Source: Lactococcus formosensis (lineage in GTDB: Bacteria; Bacillota; Bacilli; Lactobacillales; Streptococcaceae). Taken from it: 64,000 bases of DNA. Shown piece after piece: positions 43,796 to 53,429 of the stretch. The stretch lies in contig NZ_BOVP01000001.1 of NCBI RefSeq assembly GCF_018403745.1, positions 1-64,000 of the forward strand, given 5' to 3'. Position 1 is the stretch's first letter. Each line of letters opens with the position of its first letter. The position numbers were made by a program, and so were the translations under genes. A model generated the notes under the pieces. That model ran no database searches. It saw only the letters and a program-made list of their open reading frames with translations, and was not told where the DNA came from.

Positions 43796-43911
43796 TACAA
43801 GTTTACAGGCGAAAAACGCCATCCTTCCCTAATAGCTAATATTCATTATAACATTTTTCTCAAAAATGTATAGTGGTTTACAATATATTGTAAACTTTTT
43901 TTCTCTTGTTC

Positions 43912-45081
43912 TCAATGTTTAGTTTTTCGACGCATATACATGGCATTAGCCATTTTATAGAGAAGTTTACTTACAGCGAGATCAAATTCACCTACATATT
44001 CTTCAATCCGTGGATTAAAGTGCTTTTTAAACTTCAATAATCCATCGTTCTCTGAAAGGGAATTTTCAAGCCCACCCATATTCAAGGTCTTTGCTCCATT
44101 TTCAAAAGCATGTTGAATCGTTTCAAGCCATACTAAATAAGAGGGATAGTATTTTTGGAATGCTGTATCTGTCCCAGCATAAAGGGTTTCAGCAGCGCCA
44201 AAAGCATTGATAGATAAAGTTCCTGCTACCGGAATAATCTCTCCTTTTTCTGCGATAAACTGCGTAATATCCGCAACGTTTTTCTCAGCAATAGCAAGTT
44301 CTTCAGTTAAAGTTTTTAAGCGTTTTTCATTTTTGGCTTTTGCTTGATTATCTTTAATCTTTTCAACATTAGCTTCCATATCTTTTTTTACTTTAGCCAT
44401 ATTAAATTTTACTAAGGTAATAAAAGCATCTGAGCCATAAGTGTCCAAAAGTTTTGTATAATAATCAGCATTACGAAGACTTACATTTTTACGTGCTTCT
44501 GTCTTCTTCATCAATTCAGCAAAAACAGGAACTAACTCCTTTCCACCAAAAGTTACTTCTGGGTAAGAATTACGTGCTTTACGAATAAATTGACGTGTTT
44601 TTTTATCTAGATTTTCTTCTGCAAAATCTTCTTTATAAATGACAGCATTGTAACGAGGCTGAATCGTATCATGCATTTCTGTAGTACGTCCAGTATACTC
44701 AACACCAGCACTTGTTAAATTTGTCAGAAGATCATATGCATCGTCAAATTTATAAGCAGGATCAAACTTGATAAAAAGTGCTTTTTGACTTTTACCAAAT
44801 TTTTTCAATTCTAACAGAACAAACTTTAATAAAGCTTTATCTGTATAATCCATCAAAATTCCACGTGGAATATAAAGCATTGTGAATCCCAAGGGAAGTG
44901 GACGAATTAAGACCAAGCAACTTGCAACGAGCTTATCGTCTTGATAAAATCCGATGATTTCTGATTTCCAACTGCTTTTGATTGTCCCCCATTTTGAGGT
45001 TTGTAAAAGGTTTGGCATGCCAGAGGCAGCAACAAACTTGTCATGTAGATGAGGATCGAGTCCAATTTTTACTGTGTACAT
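43912..45081 (-). CDS. FemABX peptidoglycan bridge ligase (coiled-coil type)
   Basis: 389-aa aminoacyl-tRNA-dependent peptidyltransferase with two GNAT-like domains. Family signs: LQTSKWGTIK, FTMLYIPRGILMDY, RQFIRKARNSYPEV, RKNVSLRNADYY and YLVWLETIQHAFENGAKTLN, MGGLENS. A coiled-coil arm of about 60 residues (near 225-280) is inserted as in FemA. It adds an amino acid to the lipid II stem peptide. An extended -10 (TGA-TAGAAT) ends 6 nt before the ATG and no ribosome site is present, pointing to a leaderless mRNA. One of three such ligases here. Confidence 0.87.
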   Translation of the reverse strand: MYTVKIGLDPHLHDKFVAASGMPNLLQTSKWGTIKSSWKSEIIGFYQDDKLVASCLVLIRPLPLGFTMLYIPRGILMDYTDKALLKFVLLELKKFGKSQKALFIKFDPAYKFDDAYDLLTNLTSAGVEYTGRTTEMHDTIQPRYNAVIYKEDFAEENLDKKTRQFIRKARNSYPEVTFGGKELVPVFAELMKKTEARKNVSLRNADYYTKLLDTYGSDAFITLVKFNMAKVKKDMEANVEKIKDNQAKAKNEKRLKTLTEELAIAEKNVADITQFIAEKGEIIPVAGTLSINAFGAAETLYAGTDTAFQKYYPSYLVWLETIQHAFENGAKTLNMGGLENSLSENDGLLKFKKHFNPRIEEYVGEFDLAVSKLLYKMANAMYMRRKTKH

Positions 45082-45141
45082 ATCTCTATTCTATCAAAAA
45101 TTATTAAAAAAAACAGGCTCAGTTTGAACCTGTTTGACCAA

Positions 45142-45213
45142 CTGGGGTAGCTGGATTCGAACCAACGCATGAGGGAGTCAAAGTCCCTTGCCTTACCGCT
45201 TGGCTATACCCCA
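45142..45213 (-). tRNA. tRNA-Gln (UUG)
   Basis: 72-nt cloverleaf on the minus strand. Acceptor TGGGGTA/TACCCCA, D arm, anticodon stem-loop with TTG (GGACTTTGACTCC), T arm GTTCGAATC, discriminator G. The 3' CCA is not encoded. It closely resembles the Bacillus tRNA-Gln. Confidence 0.95.
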
Positions 45214-45302
45214 CTGTCTATCTTTCGACAACAGTAAATATTTTATCAAAATCATGAAAAGATTTCAAGGATTAACTCTATCCTCCAAGATAAAATATAA
45301 AA

Positions 45303-45509
45303 TTAAGCACCTAAGTTATAGGCTTTGATTGCTTCTTCCATAGCATCCGCAAAATTACGAGTAACAGCAAGTTCTTTACCAGAAGCAACCACAACAAAAC
45401 TACCATTTTCTTCATTAATATCAGCGATGATTTTTTTGCCTGATTTGACTTGAACACCTGTTTTTGTGTCAATAACTTCAATTTCTGTATCTTTTTTCTT
45501 AGACATCAT
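45303..45509 (-). CDS. DUF2969-family protein
   Basis: 68-aa cytoplasmic protein (KKDTEIEVIDTKTGVQVKSG, then AVTRNFADAMEEAIKAYNLGA) of a small family confined to lactic acid bacteria and streptococci. Function unknown. Two consecutive ATGs at 45509 and 45506 follow AAAGGAG; either may be used. Confidence 0.7.
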   Translation of the reverse strand: MMSKKKDTEIEVIDTKTGVQVKSGKKIIADINEENGSFVVVASGKELAVTRNFADAMEEAIKAYNLGA

Positions 45510-45660
45510 CAGTCTCCTTTATCCTTCATATCTAGAGATTTTCATCTCAACTTTTCAATGATACCATTTTGCCGAGTTTTTGTCACGCTGTTTTTCCTTG
45601 TATGTATATTCCTTTTCAAATGCAATGCATCTTATTGTCAAACTTCTCAAATAATTTGAA

Positions 45661-45697
45661 ACAAAAAAAAGAAATACCCATACAGGCATTCTTTTTT
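45661..45697. terminator. Terminator after trxA
   Basis: A-rich/T-rich stem (AAAAAAAGAAATACC with GGCATTCTTTTTTT, one bulge) just past the trxA stop. Confidence 0.7.
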
Positions 45698-45703
45698 TAT
45701 TTC

Positions 45704-46018
45704 TTATGAAAGTTCCGCAACGATTGCCTTCAGTTGTGCTTTTGTTTGAACACCGACAACTTGTTTCACCATTTGACCATCTTTAAAGAAAATTAAAGTT
45801 GGAATACTCATAACACCAAACGCTTGTGGTGTTGCAGGATTTTCGTCAACGTCTAACTTACAAATTTTGAGTTCAGACTCATCAAGCTCTTCTCCCAATT
45901 GTTCAAGAATTGGCGCTTGCATACGACAAGGGCCACACCAAGTTGCCCAAAAATCTACAAGTACAAGTCCCTCTTTAATTTCTTCTTTAAATGTAGCATC
46001 AGTAATGTTATATTCCAT
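45704..46018 (-). CDS. trxA: Thioredoxin
   Basis: 104-aa disulfide reductase with the active site [11 protein letters not shown], the buried KLDVDENP and the cis-Pro loop [11 protein letters not shown]. Reduces cytoplasmic disulfides using thioredoxin reductase. GAGGAA ribosome site; single gene. Confidence 0.96.
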   Translation of the reverse strand: MEYNITDATFKEEIKEGLVLVDFWATWCGPCRMQAPILEQLGEELDESELKICKLDVDENPATPQAFGVMSIPTLIFFKDGQMVKQVVGVQTKAQLKAIVAELS

Positions 46019-46104
46019 TTTTCGTTCCTCGTTCTTTATTATGAGTACATTCTAGCGAATTTTTAGCTACTTTACAAATATTATGATTGTTTTTATATTT
46101 TGAG

Positions 46105-48441
46105 TCATTTCAAGGTTGCAATTGTTGCACCACTGCCACCAGCATTCATAGGAGCATACTCATAACTCTTAATATGACGATGTTTCTGTAGCTTCTTTTG
46201 GACCATTTCACGAATCACGCCCGTTCCTATACCATGAACAATTGTGATTTGCAGTAAATTGGCAAGCAGAGCCTGATCAATATAGTTGTCCAGCTCTAAC
46301 TCTGCTTCTTCGTATCTCATACCACGTAAATCAAGCTGTGCTTTAACTTTATTGCTGACTTTCCGAGTTACTGATTTAGTTTTTGCAGGTTGGTTTCTAG
46401 CAATTTCTTCCTCTGTTAACTCAAATTCATCTTCTTGCAGTTTGGTCATTATTGATCCCATCTGCACTTGCCAACGTCCATCTTTTTCCAGACGAATAAG
46501 TTTTCCGCGTTGCCCATATGCTGTTACCAAAACTTCAGCCCCCTGTTTCAATCCGCGCTGTGCCTTGGCTTTCTTTAAAACTTTGTTTTTACTGTAATCA
46601 ACAGATGGAACTAGATTTTCAAGCTCACTACGGGCTGCAATGATTTCGTGAGGTTTAAGCTGTGCTTTATCATTCAATGTTTTGAGAATTTCTTGAGCTT
46701 CTTGACTTGCCTTTTTCACGACTACTTGGGCTTCTTGTTTTGCTTTTTCTAGTTCAATCTCGCGCTCTCGATTAATTTGATTATAAACCTTGGTTAAGTC
46801 TTTATGAAGATTTATATTTTCTCGCTCTAACTTCTTAATATTTGCAGCTGCTTCTGTTACTTCACGCGTTTTTTCTTCTAAGCTTGCAATCATATGATTG
46901 ACATCATGTTCTTCATCAGAAACCATATTACTAGCCTCTTGAATGATTTGGTCTGACAAACCTAAACGCCGTGAAATTTCTAAAGCATTTGAACGACCTG
47001 GTACACCCAGCTGCAGTCGGAAAACAGGCTGCATTTTGTCAATATCAAACTCCATGCTCGCATTAAGGACTTCAGGTGTTTCGACACCATATGCTTTAAG
47101 TTCTGGATAGTGTGTGCTCGCCATAGTTTTCACGTTTTTACCACGCAAATATTCTAAAATAGCAATAGCTAATGCGGCCCCTTCCTTAGGGTCCGTACCT
47201 GCGCCAAGCTCGTCAAAGAGTACCAATGAATTTTGATCCGCCTTGTCTAGAATAGAAACAATATTTGTCATATGGCTGGAGAAAGTCGAGAGACTTTGCT
47301 CGATGGATTGTTCATCCCCAATATCCGCAAAAATCTCATGAAAAACATGTGCACGACTGCCTGCACTTGTGAGAATAGGCAAGCCAGATTGAGCTATAAT
47401 AGTGAGTAAGCCCACAGTTTTTAAGGTAATTGTTTTACCCCCAGTATTTGGCCCCGTAATTACAATCGTGTTTAAACTATTATCAAATTTGATATCATTG
47501 GCCACAACTACTTTTGGATCAATCAAGGGATGGCGTGCATCATAAAAACAAATATCTTTGTTTTGGGTCAACTCAGGAATACTGGCCTTATGCTTCAATA
47601 AGTAGTTATACTTGGCTCTAATCAAGTCGAGGTGGCCTTGTAACCACGCATTCTGCCGGATATCCAAACTATAGGGTTTAAGTTCTTCACTGACAGCCCG
47701 AAAAATTCGAATCATTTCATTTTTTTCTTCGATTTTCTTTTGATTTAAATGATTGTTAAGCGAAACAGCAGCATTGGGTTCAATATAGAGCGTTTGCCCT
47801 GAGGCAGACATATCGTGTACTACACCAGCTATTTTATTTTTACTGTCTGCACGCACAGGCAAGACTTGGCGATCATTACGCACCGTGATTAAATTTTCAG
47901 TGAGAGAAGCAGCATTTTTAGACAAGAGTTCCTGCATCACCTTTTTAATATCTGACTGATAGCGCTTAATGGCTGAACGAATGTGCATAAGTTCAGCAGA
48001 TGCATTATCATAAAGTGAACCAGAGTTATCAAAAATTTCAAGTGTTTTATGTACAGGAGAAAGGTCTGAGAATTTTTGGATGAGTTCCTCAAGTGTTGGT
48101 ATTTCAACATTTTCTGCTTCGTCAAAATAACGCAGAATATTAAGCCCCTGTTGGACAACTTTTTTTATTTCAACAAACTCTCGCCCACTCAATTGAGCAT
48201 CTAACTCTAAGCGGCGTAAAATTTCACTGATATCTGCTGTTTTCGAAAGATGAATTTGTCCATTTTCTTGGGCTAATTTTTCAAACTCTGCTAATTCATC
48301 AAATAAGTTTTGAATTTTGTCGGTATCTGAGAGCGGCTCTAGTTCTTCCAACTCTTTTTTACCTTGGGCGGTTGTTAAAAAGGCCAAGAATTGCTCTTTG
48401 ACCTTGTCAAATTCTAAAATTTGGATAATTTTTTTATTCAT
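46105..48441 (-). CDS. mutS2: MutS2 ribosome-rescue/anti-recombination ATPase
   Basis: 778-aa MutS2: core and clamp domains, ATPase with Walker A ITGPNTGGKTITLKT and Walker B LVLFDELGAGTDPKEG, a long coiled coil (about 510-600), KOW-like segment (QRGLKQGAEVLVTAYGQRGK) and C-terminal Smr endonuclease domain (LDLRGMRYEEAELELD, IVHGIGTGVIR). It lacks the mismatch-recognition domain. Recent work links it to splitting collided ribosomes; older work to suppression of recombination. It follows cvpA by 5 bp. Confidence 0.95.
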   Translation of the reverse strand: MNKKIIQILEFDKVKEQFLAFLTTAQGKKELEELEPLSDTDKIQNLFDELAEFEKLAQENGQIHLSKTADISEILRRLELDAQLSGREFVEIKKVVQQGLNILRYFDEAENVEIPTLEELIQKFSDLSPVHKTLEIFDNSGSLYDNASAELMHIRSAIKRYQSDIKKVMQELLSKNAASLTENLITVRNDRQVLPVRADSKNKIAGVVHDMSASGQTLYIEPNAAVSLNNHLNQKKIEEKNEMIRIFRAVSEELKPYSLDIRQNAWLQGHLDLIRAKYNYLLKHKASIPELTQNKDICFYDARHPLIDPKVVVANDIKFDNSLNTIVITGPNTGGKTITLKTVGLLTIIAQSGLPILTSAGSRAHVFHEIFADIGDEQSIEQSLSTFSSHMTNIVSILDKADQNSLVLFDELGAGTDPKEGAALAIAILEYLRGKNVKTMASTHYPELKAYGVETPEVLNASMEFDIDKMQPVFRLQLGVPGRSNALEISRRLGLSDQIIQEASNMVSDEEHDVNHMIASLEEKTREVTEAAANIKKLERENINLHKDLTKVYNQINREREIELEKAKQEAQVVVKKASQEAQEILKTLNDKAQLKPHEIIAARSELENLVPSVDYSKNKVLKKAKAQRGLKQGAEVLVTAYGQRGKLIRLEKDGRWQVQMGSIMTKLQEDEFELTEEEIARNQPAKTKSVTRKVSNKVKAQLDLRGMRYEEAELELDNYIDQALLANLLQITIVHGIGTGVIREMVQKKLQKHRHIKSYEYAPMNAGGSGATIATLK

Positions 48442-48446
48442 AAATT

Positions 48447-49001
48447 CTAAATATTACCTATTATATTCTCAATAAATATATTTTTCAGCATTCCTGAAGA
48501 AATCGGAGTATGGCTAACCATTAAGCGCACCACGGCTGAAGCGTTTAAATGGTTTTGAACAGTGGGCATTGGTACAAGCGCAAGTAGCGTAACGGCCATT
48601 TGTATACCAAAATAAGTTGCTCCGACCGCAAGGATACCTGCAATAATCTTTCCAGTATTTCCGAAGGGGTGCAAACGTGTGATGTGGATAAAAAGTCCAA
48701 TTAAACGTATCACCACATAAGAAACCATGAAAATAATCATAAAAGCAAGACCAGCGTAGAAAGCATCATCAATTTGGAAAAGCAAGTTATTATCAAAAAA
48801 AAGTAAACGTGAGTCTGCTGTAGCGCTAGAGAAAGGTACCCACATTGTTAATTTTGAAGCAAGCTCTTTATAATTTAAAAAAGCAATAACTGCAGATATA
48901 ATTATTCCCAAGCTATATAGAGCCTGTAAGACTAATCCTCTTGAGTAGCCAACCAGAAAGGCCCATATAAGTAATATTAAGATAAGTAAGTTAATAAGCA
49001 T
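48447..49001 (-). CDS. CvpA-family membrane protein
   Basis: 184-aa protein with four predicted helices, beginning LINLLILILLIWAFLVGYSRG, the family hallmark (CvpA/colicin V production). It precedes mutS2 as in many Firmicutes. Function unclear. AGGAAAA ribosome site and a TATAAT promoter element (49045 region). Confidence 0.82.
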   Translation of the reverse strand: MLINLLILILLIWAFLVGYSRGLVLQALYSLGIIISAVIAFLNYKELASKLTMWVPFSSATADSRLLFFDNNLLFQIDDAFYAGLAFMIIFMVSYVVIRLIGLFIHITRLHPFGNTGKIIAGILAVGATYFGIQMAVTLLALVPMPTVQNHLNASAVVRLMVSHTPISSGMLKNIFIENIIGNI

Positions 49002-49061
49002 AATGTTTTCCTAAATTTCTGTAAATCGTTCGTTTACTACCCATTATACCTTATTTTCTCC

Positions 49062-50042
49062 TCATTTACCAAACAGGCTTGAAGAATGTCCTTTTTGTAA
49101 GCTATGGCTAAATTCAAGCTTCTGTGTCATATCGTTGATTGCTAGTACAGCTTCTCCAAAACCTACTGACATCAAGGGAGCTTTGCCTTCGTAATCACTA
49201 GCATCACCTGCTACATAGAGTCCTGCAATATTTGTCTCTTGTTGGCGGTTAGCTGTTATTCTTCCTCTACGGCTCAGTTCGAGTTCTTCATTTAAGTCAA
49301 CATGATTTGTCATCATTCCGTAGTTTACTAATATTTTATCTACTGCTAAATGGTGTAGCTCCTCTGATTTTACCCGTTGCAGCTTAAGTCCTTCTGTTGA
49401 TAACTCCTGAGGAAGATAAGGTGTATGTATTTCAACGGTTGATTGTTCCAGCTCTGCTACTGTTAAAGCATGGGCTCGGAAAGAAGGACGACGATGAATG
49501 AGATGAACTTTGCTGGCAACTTTTTCCAACATAAGGGCCCAATCCAAGGCACTGTCTCCACCCCCAAGAACCGCAACTTCTTTTTCACGATATTCTTCTA
49601 AATTTTGAATAAAGTAATTTAGTCTTCCTAATGCGTGAAGTTCTTCTTCTTGCTCAAGATTGAGCTTACGCGGACTAAGTAAGCCAGAGCCTGTTGTTAA
49701 CAATACCGCTTTTGAATGATGTATCCTTTTACTTGTTTGCAGTACAAAATGTTTATCTTCGACTTCTTGACTAATATTTTCAACTTTTTCATCTAAATAC
49801 AGTTCATGTGGTACACGTGCAAGTTGTGCTAAAAGATTAGCCGTTAGATCTGCTCCTGAAATCTCCGGTAAACCTGCTATATCATATATCATTTTATCTG
49901 GATAAAGCGTTTGAGGTTGACCACCAGCTTCTTCAAGAGCTTCGATTATCTTGACAGTCATTCCACGCATCCCAGCGTAAAACCCGGCGTACAACCCAAC
50001 AGGGCCAGCACCGATAATTGTTAAATCATATAAAGTTTCCAT
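49062..50042 (-). CDS. Type-2 ferredoxin/flavodoxin-NADP+ reductase (YumC-like)
   Basis: 326-aa thioredoxin-reductase-like flavoenzyme without the CxxC disulfide. FAD site IIGAGPVGLYAGFYAGMRG, substrate-side GGQPQTLYPDKMIYDIAGLP, NADPH site VAVLGGGDSALDWALML, FAD end motif LYVAGDASDYEGK. It shuttles electrons between NADPH and ferredoxin or flavodoxin. The ATG is preceded by TGC-TATAAT-GAAGGC, the -10 being 6 nt away, so it may be leaderless. Single gene. Confidence 0.88.
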   Translation of the reverse strand: METLYDLTIIGAGPVGLYAGFYAGMRGMTVKIIEALEEAGGQPQTLYPDKMIYDIAGLPEISGADLTANLLAQLARVPHELYLDEKVENISQEVEDKHFVLQTSKRIHHSKAVLLTTGSGLLSPRKLNLEQEEELHALGRLNYFIQNLEEYREKEVAVLGGGDSALDWALMLEKVASKVHLIHRRPSFRAHALTVAELEQSTVEIHTPYLPQELSTEGLKLQRVKSEELHHLAVDKILVNYGMMTNHVDLNEELELSRRGRITANRQQETNIAGLYVAGDASDYEGKAPLMSVGFGEAVLAINDMTQKLEFSHSLQKGHSSSLFGK

Positions 50043-50106
50043 GCCTTCATTATAGCAAAATTGTCAAAAGTTTTTTACATTTTAAATTTCATTCATGTTC
50101 TATAGA

Positions 50107-50138
50107 AAAAAACCAACGAAATTAATTCGTCAGTTTTT
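50107..50138. terminator. Terminator after the 50142 ligase gene
   Basis: Stem AAAAACCAACGAA/TTCGTCAGTTTTT with small mismatches, usable in both directions. Confidence 0.65.
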
Positions 50139-50141
50139 AAA

Positions 50142-51188
50142 TTAAACACGCCCTAATATTTTTTTCATACCTTGAATAAGTTTGTATTTTACAGGCTGTG
50201 GATAATAAGAGAATTCCCCTACTTTTTGTGTGATATAGCCCCCAAAATTTTGCTTAAATTTTAACACGCCATCACTGCCATCAAAGTTTCCTGAGATACC
50301 ATAAAAATTATAGGTTTTCATCTGACGCTCAATTGCATGAAGCATGGCTGTATGCTGCATAAGGAAAGGGCCACCTAACTTGCCATAAGCGCCGTCAGAT
50401 CCACCATAAAGGTAAAGAAATTCTTGATTGACTTCAATAAAGACACCAGCTGCAATTGCCACTTCATCTTTATAAGTAATCAAAAATTCGATTTTATTGC
50501 CAAAAGCCTTATAAAGCTCTTGATAATAGGCCAAATCTTTGGTTGCAAAATGACGCTTTTCACCTGTGTTACCAATCAAACGTTCCACTTCAAAGAGTTC
50601 TTCATAAGTCGCTACCTTAACTGTAGCTTCATTTTTTGTCGCTTTTTTAACGTTACGTTTTGCGTTAGAGTTGTAACTCTTGAGAAGTTCTTCTTCACTG
50701 TGTATTTCAGAAAGATCTTTGATGTATTGCCATTCGGCAACGGCATCCTGCTCTTCATAACCCACATGTCGACCATTGTAAGTTAAGCCAAGCTTTTTCA
50801 TTTCTGAAATGAAAGACTCATTAGCTTCTTGAAGTTCTTGACCTTTGCTGTCATAAACCATATAGTCAACAGCTGGACGTATCTTCACTTCTAGAGCTTG
50901 CTGATTTTTCGCATATTTTTTCAATTCTTGAATAAAGCAGTTAAAGACCATCTGATCGAAGTTACCAATGGGTCCAAAGTTAATTTCTAACTTTGCTCCA
51001 CCTGAAACAGAAACAGAAGTCATAAGTGCTGCCATTTTAATCTGGTCATTGACTTTTACAGCTAGGAAAATCGGTTTATAACCACGTTTTTCTAACATTT
51101 CTGCCATTTGTGGAGTTTGTAAAAATGACTCGGTTTTTTCAGCTGCAAAAGCTGCAAATTGTTCTTGTGAGATTTCTAAGAATTCCAT
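50142..51188 (-). CDS. FemABX peptidoglycan bridge ligase (short type)
   Basis: 348-aa ligase lacking the long coiled-coil arm. Signs: FLQTPQMAEMLEKRGY, NFGPIGNFDQMVF, YNSNAKRNVKKATKN, TGEKRHFATKDLAYYQELY, YLYGGSDGAYGKLGGPFLMQH and NFYGISGNFDGSDGVLKFKQNFGGY. It overlaps the upstream sister ligase by one base (stop/start), so they are translationally coupled and likely add successive bridge residues. Confidence 0.88.
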   Translation of the reverse strand: MEFLEISQEQFAAFAAEKTESFLQTPQMAEMLEKRGYKPIFLAVKVNDQIKMAALMTSVSVSGGAKLEINFGPIGNFDQMVFNCFIQELKKYAKNQQALEVKIRPAVDYMVYDSKGQELQEANESFISEMKKLGLTYNGRHVGYEEQDAVAEWQYIKDLSEIHSEEELLKSYNSNAKRNVKKATKNEATVKVATYEELFEVERLIGNTGEKRHFATKDLAYYQELYKAFGNKIEFLITYKDEVAIAAGVFIEVNQEFLYLYGGSDGAYGKLGGPFLMQHTAMLHAIERQMKTYNFYGISGNFDGSDGVLKFKQNFGGYITQKVGEFSYYPQPVKYKLIQGMKKILGRV

Positions 51189-52405
51189 TATTTTCTACCT
51201 AATAGTGTTTTTACCATGCTCAAAACTTTATGTTTAAATGGTTTGGGATAATAATTGAAATAACCAACTTTACGTACAACATAACCTGCAAAATTCTGTT
51301 TGAAGTGCAGAACGCCATCTGTACCGTCAAAAGTTCCAGCCACTCCAAAGAAGTTATAGCTTTTCACACCTTTATCTAAGGTTTTTTTCATCACGTAATG
51401 CTGAATAGCAAAAGGTGCATATAATTTCTTAAAGGCTTCGTACGAACCACTAAACAGATAGATGGTTTCACTTGCACCGTAGATAAAGAGCGATCCCGCT
51501 AAGATAATATCTTCTCGGCCATGTTGAGCAATAAATTCACGCGCTTCTGCTAAACGAACTTTTTGAGTTTCTAGCTGGCTTTCTAACTCTTTGCGTTTAC
51601 CTTCTTTTTTCGTTTTTTCAATCTGTCCAGAAAGTTTATCCATTTGAGCTAAAATTGCCGCTTCATAGTCTGCGAAGTTAATCTCAGCCACTAAAAACTC
51701 TACTTTATCACCAAAAGTTTTATAAAGACTTTGATAATAAGGCAAATCATGATCATCGTACCCACGGCGTTCCGACGTTTCCGAAGTAATCTTTTTGAAC
51801 TTATCCAGTTCCTCATAAGCTAAAGGACGCACTCGAATTCCAAACTGCTGTGTTTTTTTGACAGAATATTGCCCATCTTTCGTATAAGATTTTAAAAGTT
51901 TTTTATCATCTGCTATATCAGAAAGATCTTTCACATAGTGCCATGTAGACTCGCCACGTTTGTTGTAACCAACTTCTAAGCCCGTATGTTTGTAGTTTAA
52001 CTCCTGCATTGATTGAATAAACTGCTTGTTTTCATCTGTCAGTGCATTGCCTGTACTGTCAAACTCCTGGTAGTTTGTATTGGGAATGACTAAAAGTTCC
52101 AAGCCACCATGGTCTTTAACAAACTGACGTAATTCTTTGTAGAAAAACTTTTCTACATCTTCTTGGTACTCTTGGTAAATTGGGCCATACTGGATTTCGT
52201 AATGTTTTCCTCCAGTCATATTTTTTGCGCCTAAAAGAGCGGCCATTTCGATTTTATCTGATTGGACAGCCAATAAAGTTACTTCCCAGCCATTTGCCAT
52301 CATTAGCTCTGCCATTTCAGGAGTTTGTAAAAAACTACCTTGGCTTACATTTTCATTGAATTGAGCGAATTCTTCAGCTGAAATTTCTCTTAATTTATAA
52401 TTCAA
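51188..52405 (-). CDS. FemABX peptidoglycan bridge ligase (coiled-coil type)
   Basis: 405-aa sister of the next gene, with a coiled-coil insertion at about 250-310 (LAQMDKLSGQIEKTKKEG). The match to the short form is clear at both ends: FLQTPEMAELMMANGW, YTKDGQYSVKKTQQF, SERRGYDDHDLPYYQSLY, NFFGVAGTFDGTDGVLHFKQ. The start is TTG at 52405, with AAGGA 7 nt upstream. A TATAAT with extended TG lies near 52440. First gene of the pair. Confidence 0.88.
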   Translation of the reverse strand: MNYKLREISAEEFAQFNENVSQGSFLQTPEMAELMMANGWEVTLLAVQSDKIEMAALLGAKNMTGGKHYEIQYGPIYQEYQEDVEKFFYKELRQFVKDHGGLELLVIPNTNYQEFDSTGNALTDENKQFIQSMQELNYKHTGLEVGYNKRGESTWHYVKDLSDIADDKKLLKSYTKDGQYSVKKTQQFGIRVRPLAYEELDKFKKITSETSERRGYDDHDLPYYQSLYKTFGDKVEFLVAEINFADYEAAILAQMDKLSGQIEKTKKEGKRKELESQLETQKVRLAEAREFIAQHGREDIILAGSLFIYGASETIYLFSGSYEAFKKLYAPFAIQHYVMKKTLDKGVKSYNFFGVAGTFDGTDGVLHFKQNFAGYVVRKVGYFNYYPKPFKHKVLSMVKTLLGRK

Positions 52406-52445
52406 AACATATCCTTATTTCTTTAGTGATTTTATTTATTATAGC

Positions 52446-52472
52446 AAAAAAGACTGAATATTTCAGCCTTTC
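52446..52472 (-). terminator. Terminator after the DUF805 gene
   Basis: AAAGACTGAA/TTCAGCCTTT stem with a U run on the minus strand, overlapping the gene's end. Confidence 0.7.
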
Positions 52473-53422
52473 CTTCTAAATAGAAGTGTTTTTTCCTCTT
52501 GTAAAAGTTGGTCTTTGTCTTGAACCAAAACAAAGAGGAGGATAATAGCGAAGACAAAATCAGCAAGGAAGAGAAGATAGTTGAACAATGTAAAATCATG
52601 AATCCCAAAGCTCGCAGCATCTACAGCATGGCTTATATTGCTCAATAAGAACAAGGACAAAGATACAAAAAAGATTAATCCAATCCCATAATTGCTTAAA
52701 CCAGCATCACGTAAGCGACGAGTAAATAATGCAAGTGTGGGCAGTAGGAAGCCAACTCCAACAAGAAAGAGAAAGGCCAGCATCATCCATGTCGCAATAA
52801 ATGCACCACCGAAGAGGACATTTTCAAAGAAATGAATCCCGACAAACATCACTCCTAACACTGCAAATACTAGAGCAAATATGAGCTGAACAAACCAAAA
52901 ACTCAGACGGCTTGTTCTTCCTCTGAAAGAAATATAGCCGAGAAAATAGTTTTTGATCGCTTGCAAAAAGTTCTCCTGACCGTTTTCTTCTATCCGTGCT
53001 TGACCATAAGTTGGCTCTAAAAACTCTGGTAAGTCAGCTGCTGCTTGAGCAGCAGGAAGAGCATTCAAAATAAGAATAGCGAAGAAACCACCAAAAGGCG
53101 CTAAAAGTACAAAAATCAATTCCCAAGGAAGTCCAACATCCCGTAAACGGCGTACTGCCATGGCCAAGAAAGGACAAAATGCTATTAACCCGTAACATAC
53201 CCATAAAGCAATGAAAAAATATGAAAATACAGACCACAAATCTGGTAAAACGTCACTTGATAAAAAATGGAACAAAGTGGCAAAGGCAAGTAGGATAACT
53301 GACACTAAAATATGACCTAACATTGCGAGCCAATAGTCTTTTCGACTGGTTCTTTCTCTAAAAGAAATATAGCCTAACCAAAATTTTTGATAGGATTGTT
53401 TGAACTCTTTCAAATTAAACAT
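52463..53422 (-). CDS. Tandem DUF805 membrane protein
   Basis: 319-aa membrane protein made of two DUF805 units. Each begins with the same signature: WLGYISFRERTSRKDYWLAM (about 14) and FLGYISFRGRTSRLSFWFVQ (about 165), followed by four helices and an internal AMAVRRLRDVGLPW or ALFTRRLRDAGLSNYG. An internal duplication is evident. Function unknown. The start has GAGGAAA upstream and lies 8 bp after recN. Confidence 0.82.
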   Translation of the reverse strand: MFNLKEFKQSYQKFWLGYISFRERTSRKDYWLAMLGHILVSVILLAFATLFHFLSSDVLPDLWSVFSYFFIALWVCYGLIAFCPFLAMAVRRLRDVGLPWELIFVLLAPFGGFFAILILNALPAAQAAADLPEFLEPTYGQARIEENGQENFLQAIKNYFLGYISFRGRTSRLSFWFVQLIFALVFAVLGVMFVGIHFFENVLFGGAFIATWMMLAFLFLVGVGFLLPTLALFTRRLRDAGLSNYGIGLIFFVSLSLFLLSNISHAVDAASFGIHDFTLFNYLLFLADFVFAIILLFVLVQDKDQLLQEEKTLLFRRKG

Positions 53423-53429
53423 AATTTCC

